Below are positions 45,101-53,064 of a stretch of 64,000 nucleotides of DNA, one piece after another (positions within the stretch are counted from its first letter, which is position 1; the number at the start of each line of letters is the position of its first letter). The notes under the pieces were generated by a model, which saw only the letters and a program-made list of their open reading frames with translations, was not told where the DNA came from and made no database searches. Position numbers and translations under genes: made by a program. Where the stretch lies: positions 1 to 64,000 of the forward strand of contig JAJEGS010000062.1 in assembly GCA_022819745.1 (NCBI GenBank), given 5' to 3'. Source of the stretch: Candidatus Latescibacterota bacterium. GTDB taxonomy: Bacteria; Latescibacterota; UBA2968; UBA8231.

Positions 45101-45493
45101 ATCGCCTTGCCCCTCGCACTCATAGGGATGGGTGCCGCGCTCTTTCTGTTCGACGCCCCTTTTAACCAAGGCGGCTATGCGGCCTTGTTGCTGCTGATGG
45201 GCATTGCCGTCAACAATTCTATCCTGCTAGTGTACACCATTTCCAAAGCCTTGAAGCGGCAGCCAGCCGATCCCACCGAGGCGATTGCCAACGCGGCTTT
45301 CCAACGCTTGCGCCCCATTTTCATCACCACTCTTACGACCATCGCCGGCTTCCTACCGCTGTTGCTCCAAGGCGACAGAAACGACTTCTGGTACACCCTA
45401 GCACTGGGGACATCAGGTGGCCTAGCGTCCTCGTCCGTGTTGCTAGTACTAGTAGTGCCACTGTGTGCGATCTGGCGCACCCGCGTTCGCTAA
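42152..45493 (+). CDS. RND efflux permease, second of two
   Basis: This 1,113-residue paralogue starts 1 bp after the first permease's stop. TM1 is VGVGVAGVAVLVLGLVCFRL; helix 4 region GFGLIVDNAIVIYDYLHRRV; late MGIAVNNSILLVYTISKAL. The relay Asp in helix 4 is kept (IVDN), but the second half carries VNNS, so proton-coupling residues differ from the first. The central linker (about 510-660, rich in DTTTSSSLVGNAIFTSKRSP) is longer than usual. It may be the substrate-binding partner in a mixed trimer. Confidence 0.92.
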   Translation: MHKLLDRPVGVGVAGVAVLVLGLVCFRLVPIDLDGPLDAPRLTVSVGWPGVAAFTIESQITAPLESLVQSLRGVVQLSSTSSEGHASITAEFAPDTDIQLAELELAEKIYSFRRQMPLGALPPRVQSTDPERLNNPNFVRLMLLGRADPAVLRQYADDRLRLPLQSVLGVEQVTVRGGAQQHILLEMNHLLAQRWQIDQGVLRQALADQGIQTRFLGAAQSQGTLSSLQLSGHLANLETLEHLPLKRLTSGRLIYLKDVATVRYRPGPPTSLYRINGRNAVAIEFEKTPGSDMIHTSQQIREKVAELTQQLPESFEIVALHDKGAEIERDFRFLLRWSAFSIAFIGLVLVGVFRRFQTVLLILSSIWLSVLGAVVVFFALGIHLNLATLAGFTIGFGLIVDNAIVIYDYLHRRVQSLAPGSDVRAAVAAGLREGIHPIVVSNLTTLGAFLPVFFLSRELQGYFEPFVVALGLTLTIALLVALALIPTFFYWTVARSALTPAAPTDRFYRLYRTVLFFCVRRKKLFLGLVVWTVGVPLWLLPDKLGDERVVPTAPADKITTRQQYKAWLATRDTTTSSSLVGNAIFTSKRSPEDRPIWERLYASGTDLYNQAWGNPIVSAIKPALFKVFGGTTYSLFSDLSHRLDRRPPRHFLQGLSEGFSLIVALRVPHNAHISRMDKILRDVEKQLLNFAPYIDGIIAQSAGRYGLIQVLLKEEFRTSDVPYILYERLVAYEGNLGGVGMSVYGKGLEGIGKPLSGSRSVSNRLSIHGFNFGQVGDIAEDIADQLRQRRSRRIKDIYLDFAYGPSQHEIVAQFDHTKTAPLGLDHADIVREIQDRLATSGTSAHLYVDGRQYAASVADTGASRMTARHLSQVALEPHPVRIGHVAHIEKRVVTPSIKREDQRYIRTIGFTVLGSHSYSNSILQDIVDHTPLPYGYSLSNPMIYEIDKKEQRELGSIVLLAVLLVWMIAAALFESWTQPLLVLIALPLALIGMGAALFLFDAPFNQGGYAALLLLMGIAVNNSILLVYTISKALKRQPADPTEAIANAAFQRLRPIFITTLTTIAGFLPLLLQGDRNDFWYTLALGTSGGLASSSVLLVLVVPLCAIWRTRVR

Positions 45494-45529
45494 ATTCCAG
45501 CTCTCCATAGGAAGCCATAACGTCTTATC

Positions 45530-45611
45530 CGGCGGAGATCTACAACCTACCGTGCCTACGCCCTAGCCAAACGGCTCGTGGTACGGTCTATGTCCTGACG
45601 GGCGGGGGGCC
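45530..45611 (+). pseudogene. rhodanese gene relic
   Basis: After the RND stop the plus strand encodes YRAYALAKRLVVRSM, matching the intact rhodanese CRSSYTLAKRLVKESI, then, after a frameshift, VYVLTGGG matching VCVLTGGW. Synonymous differences (GCCCTAGCCAAACGGCTCGT) show an old divergence rather than a recent copy. The gene start and end are gone. It abuts the second operator triplet. Confidence 0.55.
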
Positions 45612-45665
45612 AACCGCAGTCACAGGCGTATAGACGATCCCGCGAAACTATGGCCGCAAGCCAAT

Positions 45666-45736
45666 ATCAGGTGTTTTCTCGAAAAAATCAGGTGTTTACC
45701 CGATAAAATTGGCCAAAAATCAGGTGTTTACCCGAT
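45666..45736 (+). promoter_or_regulatory. second operator triplet
   Basis: ATCAGGTGTTTACCCGAT occurs at 45687-45704 and 45719-45736, with a degenerate copy ATCAGGTGTTTTCTCGA at 45666-45682. Start-to-start spacings are 21 and 32 bp, against 22 and 31 bp in the triplet at 29081. An 8-bp inverted repeat (TACAAAAG 45736-45743, CTTTTGTA 45761-45768) follows. It probably brings the secreted-protein genes downstream under the same regulator. Confidence 0.65.
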
Positions 45737-45847
45737 ACAAAAGCTATGTGACGGTCGCTACTTTTGTAGTAAAGGGGATTCATCGACGTATCTATCAGAT
45801 GCTCAGATGATCGCTCGACACCAGCAAGCGCAATGAGGAGTCATAGA

Positions 45848-46669
45848 ATGGTACTTAGATGGATCGTATCGGGAGCCTTAGTCGTAGGCTGCATGGGCAC
45901 GGCCCAAGCCGAGGGAGGCGACTTTTTTCCGTTGGAAGTAGGCAACCGCTGGGTGTTTCAGAAATATGACGTACGATACCCAGACACCCTACGACTTGAA
46001 GAGACCGTTTCAACGGAGGTAATCGGCCAAGTTCAGTTGCAGGAGCGGTCGTATTTCGTCGTGCGCCAAGACTGGAATTGGATTCTACCCGATACGCTCT
46101 TTCTAAAAAAAGAAGGGGCGCAAGTCTTTCGCTACTTCGAGCAGCCGGACACCGTGGCGGCTGGTATCTTAGCACAGGACTGGGATAGCCTAGACCCGCA
46201 CCCTCTAGACCCCAATCAGACGGATTGGCTGATGTATGACTTTGAGGCACCCCAAGGAACTTTTTGGGACTTACCTCTACCAGAAAATCCCCGGATAGAT
46301 GATGTAATTATATGGTGGGTACTCGTCAACGCCCGTTGGCCGGACGATACCGATCCGCCGAATTGGGAGTGCTGTTGGGACGTTCCTTTTCAAGTAGCAC
46401 CCTCTCAGAGGTTTTTCCGCTTTTTTTCAACGCCCTTTGCGGACGAATGGGATGAAGTGTTTGAGGTAGGGGTAGGACCTATTTATATCACAAATCTTAC
46501 AGACGAAGTTGAGAGTTGGGACTTTGGCCTTCTCAAAGAAGCCCACATAGGCGGTCAAACTATCACGAGGAATCGGGTGACCTTAGTAAAACAGACAAGC
46601 TGGGGCAAGGTTAAGATGTCCCTTGGCGATCTCTCTATGCCAGCAAGCAGGGCCTATAAAGGCCGTTAG
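45848..46669 (+). CDS. secreted protein of unknown function
   Basis: GAGGAG before ATG 45848 fixes the start (273 residues). A Sec signal peptide (MVLRWIVSGALVVGCMGTAQA) leads into an Asp/Trp-rich beta-sheet-like domain beginning GGDFFPLEVGNRWVFQKYD, a motif seen at the start of many FCB-group secreted proteins of unknown role. Residues WECCWD form the only Cys pair. It is the first gene after the second operator triplet and precedes the metalloprotease relic. Confidence 0.7.
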   Translation: MVLRWIVSGALVVGCMGTAQAEGGDFFPLEVGNRWVFQKYDVRYPDTLRLEETVSTEVIGQVQLQERSYFVVRQDWNWILPDTLFLKKEGAQVFRYFEQPDTVAAGILAQDWDSLDPHPLDPNQTDWLMYDFEAPQGTFWDLPLPENPRIDDVIIWWVLVNARWPDDTDPPNWECCWDVPFQVAPSQRFFRFFSTPFADEWDEVFEVGVGPIYITNLTDEVESWDFGLLKEAHIGGQTITRNRVTLVKQTSWGKVKMSLGDLSMPASRAYKGR

Positions 46670-46733
46670 GCTTCAAGCGGTTGGGCACCGTGCCGCGCCG
46701 CTAGTCAACACTTATACCCATAAGGAGAAGAAA

Positions 46734-48106
46734 ATGAAACGGCAAATGCAGTTGACCATAGTGGCCCTTCTTCTATTGGTAGGGCCAAGACCCCATTTTG
46801 CAGCGACCTATGAACCCCAACCCATTGAGACCATGATCGAGCAGTCCGATCTCGTGGTGATTGGCACGGTAGAAAAAACGTCTGTCTATGATGCAAATGA
46901 AACGGGGGACGCCAGAAGGAAAACGACGATACGCATCCAAGAGGTCATCAAGGGTGGAGCTAATGATACACGTGAAACCATTGTCGTGGACCACCTTGAA
47001 GGGGCTCCGGGATCAAGGGAAGGAGAAATTGAACAGTATTCCTATTTCAGACCCATTTTCACGCTAGGGGAGCAGGCTATTCTCTTTCTGTCGATCTCGC
47101 CAGCACCCGCCACCTCTTACCATTACCTTCCACATTAATCCAGATGGTGCTATAGATGGAGATGGCAACGCAATCCCATTCAGTGACTTGAGAACAGCTA
47201 TGAATGCCTGTGTCGCCGAGTGGAATCGCATTGAAGATGGCCATATTAGATTTCAAGTAGCCAGCACTCCGACCAACAGAACGTACAATAAAGATGATTC
47301 GTGGAGTACGGTAACGTTTGAAGATAATTTAGGCAGTGCAGCAGCTCGCGCATGGACTCCGAGAATACGCGGTGGAGTGGTTGTCTCGGATATCCGTTTC
47401 AACACAGACTACAAATGGACTACGTCTGCAACGTATCCAAGCTCTTGGACCGTAGCTCAACCCAAAGATTTCAGGGACGTAATGACCCACGAGCTAGGTC
47501 ATTCTACGGGGCTTGGACATAGCGATAATACATACCGGAATAACACCATGTATTACTCCTCGGGTAGAGCTGAAACGAAGCGCCGTACGCTAGAATGGGG
47601 GGATGAGGCCGGCGGCGTCTATATGACTACATCTCCCGGTAGAGCTGGAGACGGGAGGTTAGATTTTGACCAAGACTGGTCCGCCTTCACCGGTAGCAGC
47701 GAAGCAATCACCCTACACCGAAATATAACCGTTCCCTCTGGAAGAACGCTAACCATCGAGTCCGGTCTCTCCATCAATAAGAATGGATATACGATCACCT
47801 CTACAGGGGGCACAATTAATGGGAGTACTGCCAAATCTGTAGCTGCAACCGGTCCGTCCGCTGCCGCAATCACCCTAAGCGTTGCGCCCAATCCCTCTAA
47901 CCCCTCTACAACCATTCGATTTAATCTCCCTCAGCCGACGGCGGTCTCCCTCTCGATCTACGACATGTTGGGGCAGCGCATCCACACGCTTATTTCTAAC
48001 GAATATTGCCAAGCAGGGAATTACTCTGGCAGCATCGGGGATCTATTTTATCAATCTCCATGCCGGCGAGCAGCTATACCAAGAAAAACTGACGTTGGTG
48101 CGTTGA
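46734..48106 (+). pseudogene. frameshifted matrixin-like metalloprotease with C-terminal sorting-type domain
   Basis: Three reading frames make up one gene. The first (46734-47138; RBS AAGGAGAAG) has a signal peptide and a prodomain-like region (SDLVVIGTVEKTSVYD, IRIQEVIKG). From about 47110, one frame over, it continues TITFHINPDGAIDGDGNAIP into a matrixin domain with the zinc motif HELGHSTGLGH (about 47493-47525). The tail SVAPNPSNPSTTIRFNLPQP begins a FlgD-like/type IX-style sorting domain. Near 48025 the frame shifts again to SGIYFINLHAGEQLYQEKLT and ends LVR at 48106. Internal pieces also appear lost at both shifts, so an inactive secreted protease is most likely; sequencing error is the alternative. 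Confidence 0.7.
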
Positions 48107-48119
48107 ACCAGCAGCGCAT

Positions 48120-48273
48120 GGGCATGGTTTCAAGAGCGTGATCAAGGAGACAACAAAACCCACATCGCCGACAGCTTATCATTAGCGAAGAATAGGTAGT
48201 CGATATCGCCGCAGTACTATCGGAAGTCATTGGGAAAATGAAGCGGGAGTTAGAGCGATTAGCCAACCAGTAG
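48120..48273 (+). pseudogene. possible relic of a BtrH-like gene end
   Basis: GATCAAGGAGACA at about 48140 also occurs in the BtrH-like gene near 37697, in the same order after a TGGTTT. The segment ends with an amphipathic stretch DIAAVLSEVIGKMKRELERL, then ANQ and TAG at 48271-48273, similar in character to the helical end of the BtrH-like protein. No intact frame links the pieces. The assignment is weak and depends on the rhodanese relic pointing to a decayed second cluster. Confidence 0.3.
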
Positions 48274-49062
48274 CTCCAGCGCGGTTTCCATGTTCAATAG
48301 CGCCGCGTCTTCCTCCCGTTCCAAAAACGGACGCACATCAGCCACCGCCTGATCCCACGCCAGAGCGCGTAGCCGATTGCCAAGCACTTCCCGCCAAGTC
48401 CGCTCCGTCAGTGTCTCGCCGGGCCACTGAGTCTGCTGCAATGCCGCGTTGAGTAGGGATAGATTGGGCGCAGGCCATGTCCGGTCGCTCAAGTACCATA
48501 TCAAGTCGTACAGATCCCGCCCCTTGGTGTAAGGGCGCTGTAGAATCGCATGTAGTTTGCCGGCTAGCAAGGAAGCCCGGTCGTGATGCTGGAGCCGCAG
48601 TGTCACGTGCCGGCGTACCAAACGAGTTTCCAGCACGGCACCGGCTGGCGGGTTCGTATCGACCTCGATTCGCACGGAGAGAATTGCGTCTTGATGCGGA
48701 GAAAGACCGGCCTCGTACAGCAGTCCCTTGAAGCGCACAAATGCACGGTGGACGGTCCGCTGATCGTTTAAGCCAAGCCCGATTTCGTACCCCTCGCGAG
48801 CAAATTCCGCGCAAATGGCTGTTAAATAAGCGCGCAAATCGTAGGAAGCCGCATCGCCTTCGAGCGTAAAGTCGAGGTCTTCGGAGTAGCGCGGTAGCGC
48901 AAAGAGGAAGCGCAGGCTAGTCCCCCCTTGAAACGCCAGCGGCACCATCGCCCCCGCGCGCTGTAAAACATCCAAGATGCGGGCCTGTAAGTATTCGCGC
49001 AGGATGTTGCGCCCCTGCAAGGGATCGGCCGCCTGCACGAGTTGAAACAGGTGATCCTTCAT
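48259..49062 (-). CDS. AbiEii-family nucleotidyltransferase toxin
   Basis: Start at ATG 49062, overlapping the antitoxin stop by 4 bp (267 residues). The nucleotidyltransferase motif is AFQGGTSLRFLFALPRYSED followed by LDF (G-G-S/T...DxD form), with SLLAGKLHAILQRPYTKGRD giving the downstream Lys and Asp. AbiEii toxins inhibit growth by nucleotidylation and serve in phage defence. Paired with AbiEi as a type IV toxin-antitoxin system. Confidence 0.9.
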   Translation of the reverse strand: MKDHLFQLVQAADPLQGRNILREYLQARILDVLQRAGAMVPLAFQGGTSLRFLFALPRYSEDLDFTLEGDAASYDLRAYLTAICAEFAREGYEIGLGLNDQRTVHRAFVRFKGLLYEAGLSPHQDAILSVRIEVDTNPPAGAVLETRLVRRHVTLRLQHHDRASLLAGKLHAILQRPYTKGRDLYDLIWYLSDRTWPAPNLSLLNAALQQTQWPGETLTERTWREVLGNRLRALAWDQAVADVRPFLEREEDAALLNMETALELLVG

Positions 49063-49697
49063 AGCTGCTCGTAGCCCAACGTCTCGTCTTCGGCAAGTGC
49101 GCGAATGCACCGCACGGCTCGCAGCAATTTGGGGCGGGCGGCGATAGCAGCGAATCTATCCAGTTCCGCTAAGTCGAGGCTCCCCCAGTCGAGGCGTAGC
49201 TCATTGATATAGACAGGAGCATCGCCATGCGGCTGTAGATAGATCAGATCGAGTAGTGCCTTTTCCGGCACGGCGACAAAAGCCGACTGGCCATGCGCCA
49301 ACTCCACTTGCTGATAGCCGTAGAGCAGATCGGTCTTGAGGTGGCGAAAGGAAAAGCGGCCTAGCGGCGTCTGGCGGAATTGTGGACGTCCACCGGTCAC
49401 ACTAGTTACTTCCGGCACGTACTCGGGAATCACGCCAGCGTGGGCCAACGCCGACAGACCACTTACATACGAGCCGCGCACCAGTCGATTGGCGATGTGG
49501 AAGGGATGGGGAGCGGTTTGGCGATAGGGCGGTGCCAGCGCGTACAGCCCGCGCCGTAGCTGGTGCAGTCGTCCGGCTTGGGTCCAGCGCACGAGTTGTC
49601 GCCGCATATCGCTTGGGTTTACGGAACCGGCCAAGAGTAAGCCGGTTTCAAACACCGGCTCATCAGCCACGATGGCGAGCAATTGATCGAATTTCAT
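49059..49697 (-). CDS. AbiEi-family antitoxin
   Basis: The 212 residues have an N-terminal winged HTH (about 1-55: QLVRWTQAGRLHQLRRGLYA) followed by the AbiEi core GSYVSGLSALAHAGVIPEYV and a C-terminal domain containing VAVPEKALLDLIYLQPHGD. AbiEi represses its own operon and neutralises AbiEii without binding it directly. First gene of the pair, with a 4-bp overlap. Confidence 0.9.
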   Translation of the reverse strand: MKFDQLLAIVADEPVFETGLLLAGSVNPSDMRRQLVRWTQAGRLHQLRRGLYALAPPYRQTAPHPFHIANRLVRGSYVSGLSALAHAGVIPEYVPEVTSVTGGRPQFRQTPLGRFSFRHLKTDLLYGYQQVELAHGQSAFVAVPEKALLDLIYLQPHGDAPVYINELRLDWGSLDLAELDRFAAIAARPKLLRAVRCIRALAEDETLGYEQL

Positions 49698-49763
49698 AAC
49701 AATAAATTACCTTTAATGGCAATTTACTGCAATAAAATTCGCTTTTGTCGTCCTCCGCGTGAG

Positions 49764-52067
49764 CTACCCCTCCGGCGGCACCAAGTGCTGCGTCGTCTCC
49801 GCCCGGTCGCGTATCTCCTGCCAATCCCACAACTGAGGTATGAATTCAACATCGGCCCAAAGCTGGGCTTGGTCGGCGTAGTGCGGGCTAGCCGGGTGGC
49901 CAGAGGCCCCCAGCGGCGAAATCCAGCGCGAGCGAGTCCAGTCGGAGGGATCGAAGATATAGCGATTGACCGAAAGACCCGTAACTGTGAAGTCGTCGAA
50001 GGCATAGCTGCCGGCCAGAGGCGTGTCGCCATCGCCGTGGACGGGGAGCGAAGGGGGGTCGAGGAAGGAAGCGGCTTCGGGGAAAACCGCAGAGAACGGG
50101 TGCTGAGGCTGGGTGCGGTGCAAGCGGCCCCAACGCCATTGACCCATGTCGTCGCCGAGTGCCTCTTTGAGAACAGCGAGCGCGCCAGTCAGAGCCTCGG
50201 TCAGAGCTTGGGACCAAGTTTGGCCGGGCGGCAGCAGCGCAGTATCGCCGCACTCGATAGCGAGGGTTGCTTCGAGATTGATAAGACGCCAGTGGGCGTC
50301 GCCGCCAGCCTCTGCGAGCAAGGTCAAGGCATCGTCGCCGAACAGGTGTTGCGCGATGTGGTAGCCGAGCAGGTTGCGGGTTTGCGCATAGATCGCCGGC
50401 TGGACTTGGTCGCGGTCCATCCGACAGTCCCACTGGCGCAGCAGGTCGAGGGCTTGGGCGCAATCGGCGTCGGGCGGCTCGATGGCGAGCAAGGCCCGCG
50501 TAAAGACCTGAGCTGGCAACGAGACGCATTCGGCGTGGATGCGGCCCATCGCCTCGGGCGTGGCCGTGCCTTTTGCTAGTTCAAGGATGCGAGTCTGGAT
50601 GCGTCGGGCGCGGTAGTCGGGGCTAAAGACGAGTCCGACGTAGTAGGGATAATCCGAGCCGGTCACGCGCTGGTTGCAGGTGATGGCATAGCCTGTTGCC
50701 GGGTCTATGGCTTTGGGCAACTCGGAGTGGGGAATGTAGCCCTGCCACTCGTGCTCGCCGCTCCAGCCGGGGACGGCGCTCCAGCCGTTTGCATCCTCGC
50801 GCACGGGGATCCGGCCCTCGTGCAGATAGCCGAAGCAGCCGTGGACATCGGCGACGGCGTAGTTGTTGACGCGGTCGTTCCAACGGGCGAAGGCTTGGTG
50901 CAAGTCCTCGACCGAACGGGAGCGCATGGCATCGCGGGCGGCGTCGGCCCAAGGGGTGCCTTCGATGAGACCGGGGTCGCTGATAGCGATGGCTTGGCCT
51001 TTGCGCGGGTCGCCCGCGATGATGGGGCCGTGGTGAGTAATGACGACCTCGGAGGCGACGGATGCCGCGCCGCAGACGTGGATTTCTTCCCGCAGGATTT
51101 CCGCTGGCCGCCACGCGCCGCTGAATTCGTACTCCAAGCCATCGGCCGTTTCGCGGAAACGCTCGACGAACAAGTCCTGGGTGTCAGCACTGCCATAGGT
51201 CATGCCCCAAGCCACGTACTCATTGTGGCAAAAGTGCAGGGCACCGGGGACACCAGGCACCGAGTAGCCGCTGACGGCGAAGTCGGGACAGGCGATATGG
51301 ACTTGGTAATAGACGGAAGGGGTATCGAGAGCGCGGTGCGAGTCACCAGCCACTAGCGGCAAGCCCGAATCCGTGTACTCACCTGCGATGGACCACGCAT
51401 TGGAGCCGGGGTCGGTTTCGCGGCTGAGGGCCGTGAGGCCGTCGAGGGATTCTCCCTGGTACTCGGTGCCCGGAGGCACGGTGAGCAGGTGGCCTTGGGG
51501 ATAGCCTTTGATTAGCTGAGCGAGATTCTTAGGGCCGACAACTTGGGCGAGACGAGTCCGCCAGAGCTTGGATTCAAAGGTCCCGAGCAGGCTGTTGCGC
51601 ATCTTGTACACGGCGAGGCAGTGCCAGCTTTCCCACGGCTCGGGGTGCTGGCCGAGGAGTTGGTATTCGACGGGTAGGGCCATTGTCCTCGCCAAAAAGG
51701 CGTTGACGCCAGCGGCGTACGCGTCGAGCATGGCGCGGGCTTGGGGACTAGACGCTTCGTAGTCCAACTTGGCGGTGCGGCCCATGCCAGCGGCGCGCAG
51801 GAGACGGTCGCGGTCCAGTCCTGCGGGACCCGCCCATTCGGACCAGCGGCCCAAAGCCTGATGACGATCGAAGTCCATATGCCACAGGCGGTCTTGGGCC
51901 GTGGCAAAGCCTTGGGCGAAGAACAGGTCGGCTTCCGATTCAGCTTGGATATGGGGGATTCCCCAAGGGTCGCGGTGAATGGTGACGGTTTTTTCAAGGC
52001 CCTCGCAACCCTGAGTGCTTTCGAGGTCGGGGAGGGCGGCTTGGAGGTCTTTGGCGCTGATAGGCAT
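49764..52067 (-). CDS. penicillin acylase-family Ntn hydrolase
   Basis: The 767-residue precursor should self-cleave to free the N-terminal Ser222 nucleophile in DPGSNAWSIAG. VTIHRDPWGIPHIQAES marks the alpha-chain start and RYIFDPSDWTRSRWISPLGA the end of the beta chain. Family members cleave acyl-homoserine lactones, cyclic lipopeptides or penicillins. No signal peptide is visible, unlike the periplasmic penicillin G acylases, so it may act in the cytoplasm. It lies alone between toxin-antitoxin modules. Confidence 0.92.
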   Translation of the reverse strand: MPISAKDLQAALPDLESTQGCEGLEKTVTIHRDPWGIPHIQAESEADLFFAQGFATAQDRLWHMDFDRHQALGRWSEWAGPAGLDRDRLLRAAGMGRTAKLDYEASSPQARAMLDAYAAGVNAFLARTMALPVEYQLLGQHPEPWESWHCLAVYKMRNSLLGTFESKLWRTRLAQVVGPKNLAQLIKGYPQGHLLTVPPGTEYQGESLDGLTALSRETDPGSNAWSIAGEYTDSGLPLVAGDSHRALDTPSVYYQVHIACPDFAVSGYSVPGVPGALHFCHNEYVAWGMTYGSADTQDLFVERFRETADGLEYEFSGAWRPAEILREEIHVCGAASVASEVVITHHGPIIAGDPRKGQAIAISDPGLIEGTPWADAARDAMRSRSVEDLHQAFARWNDRVNNYAVADVHGCFGYLHEGRIPVREDANGWSAVPGWSGEHEWQGYIPHSELPKAIDPATGYAITCNQRVTGSDYPYYVGLVFSPDYRARRIQTRILELAKGTATPEAMGRIHAECVSLPAQVFTRALLAIEPPDADCAQALDLLRQWDCRMDRDQVQPAIYAQTRNLLGYHIAQHLFGDDALTLLAEAGGDAHWRLINLEATLAIECGDTALLPPGQTWSQALTEALTGALAVLKEALGDDMGQWRWGRLHRTQPQHPFSAVFPEAASFLDPPSLPVHGDGDTPLAGSYAFDDFTVTGLSVNRYIFDPSDWTRSRWISPLGASGHPASPHYADQAQLWADVEFIPQLWDWQEIRDRAETTQHLVPPEG

Positions 52068-52218
52068 TGCGTTCCTCTTGCGTTATTGGTTCAGGATATT
52101 CTGCAAGGCAAATGCGTTTGCCGCAACGTGCACGTGGATGGTGAAACATAGCTGGATTGCCAAATCCAGTAGATTCGTCTCCGAGCACAAGAGCAGAGAA
52201 CCGCATGCAAAACCGGTC

Positions 52219-52247
52219 TTGATAAATGCCGATTCTCAATGTATCCT
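52219..52247 (+). promoter_or_regulatory. promoter of the mazEF-like operon
   Basis: TTGATA (52219-52224), 17 bp, then TATCCT (52242-52247). The -10 overlaps a direct repeat AATGTATC/ATTGTATC that could be the autorepressor site of the AbrB-fold antitoxin. GAGGAGG follows just before the first gene. Confidence 0.45.
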
Positions 52248-52279
52248 CATTGTATCTACTGTTTTAGAGGAGGTAAGAT

Positions 52280-52522
52280 ATGGAAACTCGCGTGCAAAAA
52301 TGGGGCAATAGTTTAGCCCTGCGTATTCCCAAACCACTCGCTAGCCAGATTGGGCTTGAACTCAACTCACCGGTCGAATTATCGCTACGTGGTAAGGAGT
52401 TAGTCATTGAACTCGTAAGGCCGTCTGGCTTGAAGTTGGACGATCTTTTAGCCAAGGTGACTGAGCACAACTTACACGGCGAAATAGATACTGGACCTGC
52501 GACGGGCAGTGAAGTATGGTGA
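52280..52522 (+). CDS. MazE-like AbrB-fold antitoxin
   Basis: Eighty residues begin METRVQKWGNSLALRIPKPL, the SpoVT/AbrB swapped-hairpin DNA-binding fold, followed by a short acidic tail to bind MazF. It is preceded by a GAGGAGG ribosome site and overlaps the toxin start by 7 bp. It should neutralise the toxin and repress the operon. Confidence 0.92.
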   Translation: METRVQKWGNSLALRIPKPLASQIGLELNSPVELSLRGKELVIELVRPSGLKLDDLLAKVTEHNLHGEIDTGPATGSEVW

Positions 52523-52866
52523 GATCGACCGAGTACGTCCCACAGCGCGGTGATGCGGTGTGGATTAACTTCAATCCGCGAGTAGGACATGAGCAAGCAG
52601 GACATCGACCCGCCGTTGTGGTTTCACCAGGGGCTTATAATAGCAAGACCCGCTTGGCAATTCTCTGCCCAATTACCAGTCAAGTGAAGGGGTATCCCTT
52701 TGAGGTCGCCATCCCTGCGGGACTGGACGTGACGGGTGTTATTCTAGCCGATCAGGTCAAGAGCATGGACTGGCAGGCGAGAAATGCAGCGTTGATATGT
52801 TCTTTGCCCACAGAGATCGTGGATGCGGTTTTACAGAGAGTCGAAACGCTCTTGGTAAGGGAGTAA
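52516..52866 (+). CDS. mazF: MazF-type mRNA interferase
   Basis: The 116 residues show the MazF core: YVPQRGDAVWINFNPRVGHE, GHRPAVVVSPGAYN and LAILCPITSQVKGYPFEV, ending in a helix (EIVDAVLQRVETLLV). MazF cleaves mRNA at short sites; the recognition site is not readable here. Translation overlaps mazE. Confidence 0.93.
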   Translation: MVRSTEYVPQRGDAVWINFNPRVGHEQAGHRPAVVVSPGAYNSKTRLAILCPITSQVKGYPFEVAIPAGLDVTGVILADQVKSMDWQARNAALICSLPTEIVDAVLQRVETLLVRE

Positions 52867-52874
52867 TTGCAGGC

Positions 52875-53045
52875 TTGAACAAGACCATTAAAGGGCTACT
52901 CGAACAGGCATTGGAAGGGCGGCGTTCGCGGCGCGAAGAATTTGCCCATCTCTTTGGCTGTTGGTCGGCAGCAGATCTGGCCGAGTTTGAAGAGGCGACA
53001 AAAGACCTGCGCCAGATTGATCCCGACGATTGGAAATCTCGCCGG
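52875..53045 (+). pseudogene. orphan antitoxin-like remnant
   Basis: A frame from TTG 52875 encodes LLEQALEGRRSRREEFAHLF followed by GCWSAADLAEFEEATKDLRQ and IDPDDW, the common tail of VapB-type antitoxins that normally precede a PIN-domain toxin. No toxin follows; instead the sequence runs into the convergent xdhC-like gene. Confidence 0.5.
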
Positions 53046-53064
53046 AAGTCAAGAAACAGCCACG

